Source of the DNA: Pyrinomonadaceae bacterium
GTDB taxonomy: Bacteria > Acidobacteriota > Blastocatellia > Pyrinomonadales > Pyrinomonadaceae
Assembly: GCA_014379795.1 (NCBI GenBank)
Contig: JACMLC010000062.1
Location: forward strand, 1-17,846
DNA length: 17,846 nucleotides
Direction of reading: 5' to 3'
Of this stretch, positions 13,322 to 17,846 are shown one piece after another. The notes beneath the pieces were generated by a model. The model did no database searches. It saw only the letters and a program-made list of their open reading frames with translations, and was not told the DNA's origin. Each line of letters begins with the position of its first letter. Within the stretch, counting starts at the first letter, position 1. The translations under genes and the position numbers were made by a program.

Positions 13322-13798
13322 ATGGGAAAATCCTTAAAATCAGTCACGATTGTCTGCGACGGGTCGAGCCTCGGCAATGGTCAGGCGGCGACGCGCGCGG
13401 CGGCTGTCGCGCTGCTCGGTTATCGCGGACTGTGGCGCGCGGTCGGTTCTTATCTCGGAACGGCGACGAACCAGCAGGCGGAGATTGCTGCGGCGACGGT
13501 CGGACTCGAAGCTTTGCGCGAGCCGTGCCGCGTGCGCCTCGTCACGGATTCGCGTTACGTAGTCGAGACGATGTCCGGTCGCTTTCGGCGCAAGACGAAT
13601 CAGGAGTGGTGGGAGAAATTGGACGAAGCCGCGCGCACACACAACGTCACATGGGAATGGCTCAAAGGCCATGCGGGTCATGTCGTGCAGGAAGCGGCAG
13701 ACCGCGCCGCGCGAAAAATAGCCGCGCTCGGGCATGCGGACGAAGATGTCCTGCGTGATGCAGTTGACCGTGTCGGAGACGCCGAGATGGAAAATTGA
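13322..13798 (+). CDS. Ribonuclease HI family protein
   Basis: This 158-residue protein has the RNase H fold and cleaves RNA in RNA-DNA hybrids by family knowledge. The four acidic catalytic positions are visible: D13 in VCDGSS, E54 in NQQAEIAA, D76 in LVTDSRYV and D127 in EAADRAA. They are supported by H117 in WLKGHAGH. The length is near that of E. coli RNase HI, and the basic-helix region with WWEKL is present at about residues 90-101. The C-terminal 20 residues are acidic and variable. The start at 13322 has little ribosome-binding sequence but gives the family-like N-terminus. It is separated from the SMC gene by the repeat cluster and terminator, so it is probably transcribed independently. 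Confidence 0.9.
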   Translation: MGKSLKSVTIVCDGSSLGNGQAATRAAAVALLGYRGLWRAVGSYLGTATNQQAEIAAATVGLEALREPCRVRLVTDSRYVVETMSGRFRRKTNQEWWEKLDEAARTHNVTWEWLKGHAGHVVQEAADRAARKIAALGHADEDVLRDAVDRVGDAEMEN

Positions 13799-13942
13799 AG
13801 CTGCGCACACACGCCATTTTATTGAGAATTCTGCTCCGATAGCTGCCTCAAAATAATTTGCTTGAAATTTACCTGCGCGCTGGCGCATGATGCTTGAGTC
13901 CGCGAGAGCTAACCGCTCGGAAGTCCTCTTGAGGTACAAGTC

Positions 13943-14416
13943 ATGCTGCAATTAATTCGTTCTCTGGAAACCAATCTACGTAATTTTGTCCGCAGCCTCA
14001 GACAGGCTCCACGCCAGAACCCGCGCCTGCCTTTCAGCCTCACGATGCTCGACCAGCAGCCGCGCAGTAGTAGTAAAGGAACGCGGCCAGCCATCTCTGT
14101 GAGCGGTTACACGCGCAACATCAGCGAGACGGGCATCGCGCTCCTCGTTCCGGCGATTAGCAAGGGCGATCATCACTTAGCCGCACGTAATCGTCGTCTG
14201 CTGATTGTGCTTGAATTGCCGACCGGAACGATTCGCGTGCAAGCCGCTCCGGTTCGCTACGAACGCCTCGGCAAGAGAGCGGAGCAAGCTGTTTATCTTA
14301 TCGGCGTGCGTATTATTTCGATGAGTGATGATGACCGTGTGCGGCTGCTCAGATACCTGCACAGGCTCTCGCGCGGCGCGCGTCTTTCATCCAGACAGCG
14401 TAGTCTTGGCAGCTAA
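13943..14416 (+). CDS. PilZ domain protein (predicted c-di-GMP receptor)
   Basis: This 157-residue protein has both c-di-GMP contact motifs of PilZ domains: RxxxR as R24-QNP-R28 and the NISETG form of (D/N)xSxxG at residues 59-64. They are followed by the barrel strands IVLELPTGTIRVQAAPVRY and YLIGVRIISM and by a C-terminal helix, DDDRVRLLRYLHRL. The N-terminal 20 residues are a basic helix. By family knowledge it binds the second messenger and alters motility, surface polymer or secretion through a partner; no partner is encoded nearby. GAGG lies eight bases before the ATG. It converges on the minus-strand operon, with 42 bases between the two stops and no terminator visible in them. Confidence 0.88.
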   Translation: MLQLIRSLETNLRNFVRSLRQAPRQNPRLPFSLTMLDQQPRSSSKGTRPAISVSGYTRNISETGIALLVPAISKGDHHLAARNRRLLIVLELPTGTIRVQAAPVRYERLGKRAEQAVYLIGVRIISMSDDDRVRLLRYLHRLSRGARLSSRQRSLGS

Positions 14417-14458
14417 GAAAATTTAAGAGCATTTTGCAATCCACGAAATCAGCGGCGG

Positions 14459-15175
14459 TCATTCTTCATATTCATCAGACCCCTGAACCCAGATGAACGA
14501 TTGGATGTCAATCATGTCGCGCGGCTTCAGGTCACGCGTGTCGCTGCGCACGGTTTCCGCGAACTCAAGTAGATTGGCGTAGGTGTCCCACGAAGGCCGC
14601 GACTGGTACTTGAAATCAAAGCCATATTCGCGCGCAGCGATGCGCGTCACATTCGGTTTGAGAAAGATGTGAGTCTCCGGCTGCGCGATGAATCCGAAAA
14701 CAGTGATGAGCGGCCAGGTTAAAACGCGCGTCTGTTTTCTGGGCAGCGCGCCGACCACTTCGCACCAACGCTCGAACTTACGCTCCGCGCTGCCCGCGCC
14801 GTAGAGAAATTCGTAAAGCCCTTCGGCGAACGCGCGTGCGCCCGCGGGCGTCTTGACGGCGTCGCGCAAGGCCATCTTCTCAAACGAGAAGAGCAGGTTT
14901 GTCCGCGATTCGATACGCACGGCGCGGGCGGCTATTTCTGCGAACTCGCCGTCATGTATTAGCTGCCGGTGCGTTGCGCGATTGAGCATTTCGTTCCACT
15001 TCTCATGCGCCTCCCACTTGTAGCCGCGTTCCCACGCTACATATTTCTCGTCATGGAAACCTTTGGGAAAAACTCTGAGAAACTTCCGGCGACAGTGCAT
15101 GGCGCTGGCAGAAGCTTGTACGCGCTTTCCGGCACGCGACGCCTCACGCTCGTTATCTGATTTGCTCTTACCCAT
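14459..15175 (-). CDS. Conserved-looking protein of unknown function
   Basis: I do not recognise a named domain in this 238-residue soluble protein. It has a basic, Ala/Ser-rich N-terminal tail (about 1-28), then CRRKFLRVFPKGFHDEKYVAWERGYKWEAHEKWNEML with many aromatic and charged residues. A helical centre follows, then ALPRKQTRVLTWPLITVFGFIAQP at about 145-168, and an acidic end with MIDIQSFIWVQGSDEYEE. The internal ATG at 15100 (Met26) could be the true start, since the family-like part begins right after it; neither start has a strong ribosome-binding site. It is the last gene of the minus-strand unit, 15 bases after the membrane protein gene. Regular codon structure and a distinct aromatic pattern support a real gene. 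Confidence 0.75.
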   Translation of the reverse strand: MGKSKSDNEREASRAGKRVQASASAMHCRRKFLRVFPKGFHDEKYVAWERGYKWEAHEKWNEMLNRATHRQLIHDGEFAEIAARAVRIESRTNLLFSFEKMALRDAVKTPAGARAFAEGLYEFLYGAGSAERKFERWCEVVGALPRKQTRVLTWPLITVFGFIAQPETHIFLKPNVTRIAAREYGFDFKYQSRPSWDTYANLLEFAETVRSDTRDLKPRDMIDIQSFIWVQGSDEYEE

Positions 15176-15190
15176 TGCTCGCTACCTGAT

Positions 15191-15604
15191 TCACTCCCCG
15201 CGCGCTCCGTTATCCCGGCTGAGCAAAAGCAACGATGCTCCGAAGAAAGCGCAACCCACGCTGTCTGCCACAGTCCACCACAGCGGCATCCCCGACACGT
15301 AATCAATGATAAAGAACACAGGCCCGGCCAGCAGGAACGAGATGCCTGTGAAGATCACGAGCGGGCGAAACCGCACTACGTCCGACGCCACCACCCACAG
15401 CATGATTCCGTGCATTCCGTAAACATAAGACGCCTGCCGGATCAGGAACATCAGCACAGCGCCTTCCGGCATCTGCCCCATCCCCAGCCAAACATGCGAC
15501 CACTCCATCCACGAGCGCGGCATCACCACAGCGACGAACGCCAGTATCTCAACCGCGCCCGCAAGACGCAGCAACACTGCCTGTAACTGCTGATTATGAT
15601 TCAT
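15191..15604 (-). CDS. Small four-helix membrane protein, function unknown
   Basis: This 137-residue protein has about four hydrophobic stretches: 10-28, 50-75 (broken by RQASYVYG), 80-100 and 104-127. Short polar ends suggest an integral inner-membrane protein without a cleaved signal. Notable features are WMEWSHVWLGMG in the first loop and the fourth helix with WWTVADSVGCAFFGASLLLL. No catalytic or transport motif is apparent, and I do not recognise the family. It lies only five bases after the BrnA-like antitoxin stop and 15 bases before the next gene, so it is probably expressed from the TA promoter unless a cryptic promoter lies inside the antitoxin gene. Confidence 0.7.
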   Translation of the reverse strand: MNHNQQLQAVLLRLAGAVEILAFVAVVMPRSWMEWSHVWLGMGQMPEGAVLMFLIRQASYVYGMHGIMLWVVASDVVRFRPLVIFTGISFLLAGPVFFIIDYVSGMPLWWTVADSVGCAFFGASLLLLSRDNGARGE

Positions 15605-15609
15605 ACTTG

Positions 15610-15909
15610 CTACGCTGCCTCGACAGACCCTTTAACCTCTGCAATAGCGGAAGCGATGATCTCGTCTTTCACTCCATGCCGCCGCAGGCTCTCTACCAAG
15701 CTGGTCATTTCCGGGTTCTCGTTAAGACGCTCAAGGTCTGCACGCAAGCCTTGACCGATATAGGCTCGAATCAACGGTTGATAACCGGAGAAACCCAGTC
15801 GCGGAGCAATGTTTTTCAGATCATCAACCACGTCTTCGGGAATCCGCAAACTGATCGTGGTCATAGCGCGATCTTTTCGCAACCGCTGTTTCAATTTATT
15901 GATTTTCAT
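15610..15909 (-). CDS. BrnA/CopG-like antitoxin
   Basis: This 99-residue protein is the probable antitoxin of the BrnT encoded just upstream. A basic N-terminus (MKINKLKQRLRKD) is followed by the ribbon-helix-helix strand AMTTISLRIPEDVVDDLKNIAPRLGF and a helix with PLIRAYIGQGLRADLERL. The C-terminal half is acidic and helical (LVESLRRHGVKDEIIASAIAEV). I place the start at 15909, where GGAAAGAGAG precedes the ATG. The frame is open further upstream, but that part only overlaps brnT in another frame. The reading frame overlaps the toxin gene by 14 bases. By family knowledge it would bind the operator upstream of brnT and repress the unit. Confidence 0.78.
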   Translation of the reverse strand: MKINKLKQRLRKDRAMTTISLRIPEDVVDDLKNIAPRLGFSGYQPLIRAYIGQGLRADLERLNENPEMTSLVESLRRHGVKDEIIASAIAEVKGSVEAA

Positions 15910-16192
15910 ACAACTCTCTTTCCGCTTTTTCGATTGGCCGAGCAGAAATGATGCGGATAGTATCATCGCGCTCGACATATACAACGTAGAGCAAACGCCA
16001 ACTGACAGCCATTCCAATAACAGCCTCTCGCGGTTCACCCTCAACCAAGCCAGCATCTACCACATGCAAGAAGGGATCAAAAAAGACTTCACAAGCTGTT
16101 TCAAATGAAACTTTGTGCTGGCTTAAATTTATCGCAGCCTTTCGACTATCCCATTCAAATTCAATCTCATGTATGGTGTAGCTGACATCCAT
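15896..16192 (-). CDS. BrnT family ribonuclease toxin
   Basis: This 98-residue protein is a close match to the BrnT pattern: IEFEWDSRKAAINLSQHKVSFETACEVFFDP at residues 10-40, a central VIGMAVSWRLLYVVYVERDDTIRIISARP at 58-86 and a final EKAERELYE helix. BrnT is a ribonuclease that halts translation and is held by BrnA. It leads the minus-strand unit, with the antitoxin gene overlapping by 14 bases. The promoter candidate lies so close that the transcript could have a very short leader: the -10-like TATATC spans 16206-16201, only eight bases from the ATG. No ribosome-binding site is visible. This pair is unrelated in position to the lepA-tail stack and much more canonical than the BrnT-like gene at 2371. 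Confidence 0.85.
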   Translation of the reverse strand: MDVSYTIHEIEFEWDSRKAAINLSQHKVSFETACEVFFDPFLHVVDAGLVEGEPREAVIGMAVSWRLLYVVYVERDDTIRIISARPIEKAERELYENQ

Positions 16193-16200
16193 TAGGGAAA

Positions 16201-16230
16201 GATATAGAGCTTATGTATATACGTTGTCAA
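16201..16230 (-). promoter_or_regulatory. Candidate sigma70 promoter of the brnT operon
   Basis: On the minus strand a perfect -35 TTGACA (16230-16225) is followed, after 18 bases, by TATATC (16206-16201) as a partial -10 box. Transcription would begin about 16194, nearly at the brnT ATG, so the message would be leaderless or almost so. The -10 match is only fair. Confidence 0.5.
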
Positions 16231-16245
16231 TACATAATAATTATG
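16211..16245. promoter_or_regulatory. Candidate BrnA operator: inverted repeats at the brnT promoter
   Basis: TTATGTAT (16211-16218) and ATACATAA (16230-16237) form a perfect 8-bp inverted repeat with an 11-base spacer, spanning the -35 box and part of the promoter spacer. Directly beside it CATAAT and ATTATG (16233-16245) form a second palindrome around one base. The position fits autorepression by the ribbon-helix-helix antitoxin; binding is inferred. Confidence 0.5.
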
Positions 16246-16366
16246 ACCAAATTTCATCCTATGCAGCAGATATAACTGCGCTTCCGCAAACTTTGATTGA
16301 CCATTGCGTAACCTTCTGTTAGATGACATTATCGCGCGGTGATTCGCTTTCCCCTCCGGTCGCCTT

Positions 16367-16372
16367 TATAAT
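16367..16372 (+). promoter_or_regulatory. Candidate -10 box for the BNR/Ycf48-like gene
   Basis: A perfect TATAAT lies 49 bases before the ATG at 16422, giving a leader of about 43 bases. The -35 position holds only TTCGCT or similar, so the promoter may be weak or need an activator. Confidence 0.35.
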
Positions 16373-16421
16373 TCTCTCTCCCCGATTTCACGCGGCCAGC
16401 TCCTTCGCTTGGGGTCGCCGC

Positions 16422-17846
16422 ATGTTTGCCCCTGTAGAATCGTTTAAGAAAGTGTTTGTCCCGAAAATCATCCAGAAGCTTGCACGCGCGCCCCGTTCAT
16501 GGCGGCGCGGTGTTGCGTATTGTGCGCGGTTTGCGGTTTGCGCTTTGCTCATCAGTTGCTTTGCGCTGATGCAGGCGCGCGCGCAGTCGGCGGCGCAGCG
16601 CGGGTGGCTGTGGCAGAATCCTTTGCCGCAGGGCAACCAGATTTTCGCCATCGGGTTTGATAAGGATAAAGAGCATGGGTGGGCTATAGGGGCTGACGGA
16701 GTGATGCTGCGCACGAATGACGGCGGCTTTGAGTGGAAGCCGCAGACCGCGCCCGTCCGAACGACGCTGTACGGAATTTATGTAAAGAACAAGAAAAGCG
16801 CGGTGGCGGTCGGCGCACGCGGCATCATCCTGACGACCGAGAACGGCGGCGACAAGTGGACGCAGCGGCAGACGGGCGTCAACGATCATTTTTACAGCGT
16901 CACGTTTGCGCCGGACGATGCGATGCGCGGGTGGGCTGTCGGGACTTACGGGCGCATCCTGCATACTGCCGACGGCGGCCTGACATGGCAGCCGCAATTC
17001 AGCGATGAACGCTCGCACCTCTATTCTATTTCTTTCGCAGATCAAAAGACGGGCGCGATTGCCGGAGCCGACGGCGCGCTGCTTATCACGCACGATGGCG
17101 GGCTGACTTGGAAGCAGGTTGCTCTGGAAGACACACTGCCCCTGACCAGCGTGTGGTTTCTTACTGCTCAAAGAGCGGTCGCGGTCGGCTATGGCGGGCG
17201 CGTGCTGCGGACAGAGGACGGCGGCTTGACGTGGCAGAGCGTCAATGTCTTTATCCGCACAGACCTGTTGTCGGTCTGCTTTGCGGACGAGCAGCGCGGC
17301 TGGGCTACGGGCGAATGCGGTATTGTGTTGATGACGGGCGATGGCGGCAAGACATGGATTCCCGTCAGCGTGAGAACCAGCCCGCGTCTCGTCGCGCTCC
17401 ATTTCGCAGACCCTTTCACGGGTTGGTCTGCGGGCAGCGATGGCCTTGTGATACGCACGGACGATGGCGGCTTTCAGTGGAGGCGGCTGACCGAAGGCGG
17501 GCGCGACGATCTGGCGGACATATACTTTCACAACGGCTCGCGCGGGTGGGCTGTCGGCTCGCGCGGCAGGATTCTGGTCACAGACTCAGGCGGTAAGAGT
17601 TGGACGGCGATTCTGTCAGGAGTGACGACGCGTCTCAATGCCGTGACATTTGTTAATGAGAGAGAAGGATGGGCGGTCGGAGACAAAGGCGTTATCCTGC
17701 GCTCGCTCAACGGCGGGCTGACGTGGTCGCAAGGCGTCTCAGGCACGACCGAAGATTTGTACGGCGTGCATTTCATCACGAGTGTACGAGGCTGGGCTGT
17801 CGGTGCGCGCGGCTCTATCCTGCATACGCAGGACGGCGGCGCGACT
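16422..17846 (+). CDS. Secreted Ycf48/BNR-type beta-propeller protein (3' end outside window)
   Basis: The frame from the ATG at 16422 is open to the last base of the window (475 codons, no stop). The N-terminus has a long basic region and then a hydrophobic segment (about residues 35-52, VAYCARFAVCALLISCFALM) ending at ARAQ, an export signal with a likely cut after ARA. The rest is at least ten tandem units of about 40 residues built on GWAVGxxGxILxTxDGGxTW, as in the photosystem II assembly factor Ycf48/Hcf136 and in BNR repeats. Examples are GWAIGADGVMLRTNDGG and GWAVGDKGVILRSLNGGLTW. This predicts a beta-propeller, or more than one, outside the cytoplasm. In non-phototrophs the function is unknown, so assembly or binding roles are inferred. 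It is divergent from the brnT operon. Confidence 0.85.
   Translation, partial: MFAPVESFKKVFVPKIIQKLARAPRSWRRGVAYCARFAVCALLISCFALMQARAQSAAQRGWLWQNPLPQGNQIFAIGFDKDKEHGWAIGADGVMLRTNDGGFEWKPQTAPVRTTLYGIYVKNKKSAVAVGARGIILTTENGGDKWTQRQTGVNDHFYSVTFAPDDAMRGWAVGTYGRILHTADGGLTWQPQFSDERSHLYSISFADQKTGAIAGADGALLITHDGGLTWKQVALEDTLPLTSVWFLTAQRAVAVGYGGRVLRTEDGGLTWQSVNVFIRTDLLSVCFADEQRGWATGECGIVLMTGDGGKTWIPVSVRTSPRLVALHFADPFTGWSAGSDGLVIRTDDGGFQWRRLTEGGRDDLADIYFHNGSRGWAVGSRGRILVTDSGGKSWTAILSGVTTRLNAVTFVNEREGWAVGDKGVILRSLNGGLTWSQGVSGTTEDLYGVHFITSVRGWAVGARGSILHTQDGGAT

Noticed and set aside
13862..13895. Sigma54 or sigma70 promoter before the PilZ gene
   Set aside because: The GG and GC of the sigma54-like match are two bases too close, and the sigma70 reading (TTGAAA with CATGAT) has 18-base spacing and a weak -10.
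15910..16056. 49-codon N-terminal extension of the BrnA-like antitoxin
   Set aside because: It lies wholly within brnT in another frame, while the ATG at 15909 has a ribosome-binding site and a normal family N-terminus.
16497..17531. 344-codon open frame on the minus strand
   Set aside because: It lies opposite the BNR repeat gene, whose plus-strand frame shows clear repeating motifs and a signal peptide; the minus frame is a by-product of the repetitive GC-rich code.

Overview
The window looks like a chromosomal segment of a free-living, moderately GC-rich bacterium. A Blastocatellia-type Acidobacteriota is my best guess. This is inferred from the mix of secreted FG-GAP and Ycf48-like propeller proteins, a secreted TPR protein, a PilZ protein and many DUF-type toxin-antitoxin (TA) pairs; there is no rRNA or other marker to prove it. 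I see no tRNA, rRNA, CRISPR array, transposase or integrase.

Left part (1-4529). The 3' end of an MBL-fold hydrolase and its terminator are followed by a repeat-built leader and lepA (elongation factor 4). Downstream of lepA lies a stack of TA genes: a BrnT/BrnA-like pair, a UPF0175 antitoxin followed by a 20-codon stump of its PIN toxin, and an AT-rich HEPN protein run together with a DUF433/DUF5615 pair. The last 48 bases of lepA recur twice in this stack (2906-2953 and 3321-3365), each time at a boundary between TA modules. The second copy still encodes the same LepA C-terminus and differs only at synonymous positions. This is the most unusual signal in the window. It suggests that small defence/TA cassettes accumulated at the lepA 3' end, each insertion restoring or duplicating the gene tail.

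Middle part (4541-9734). This holds a secreted TPR protein, a gap with a 16-bp perfect hairpin, a secreted P-domain plus FG-GAP repeat protein with a strong terminator, and an MFS transporter.

Right-middle part (9810-14416). This holds an orphan HicB-like antitoxin, a 1023-residue Rad50/SbcC-type SMC ATPase with an unusual CX6C hook and no visible Mre11/SbcD partner, a repeat-derived terminator, RNase HI, and a PilZ domain protein (predicted c-di-GMP receptor).

Right part (14459-17846). A compact minus-strand operon runs from a BrnT/BrnA TA pair into a four-helix membrane protein and an unrecognised 238-residue protein. Its promoter region contains an 8-bp inverted repeat that overlaps the -35 box. 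Divergently, a secreted Ycf48/BNR-type beta-propeller protein begins at 16422 and runs off the window end.

In total, five TA-type modules or remnants lie within 18 kb, three of them in the lepA-tail stack.
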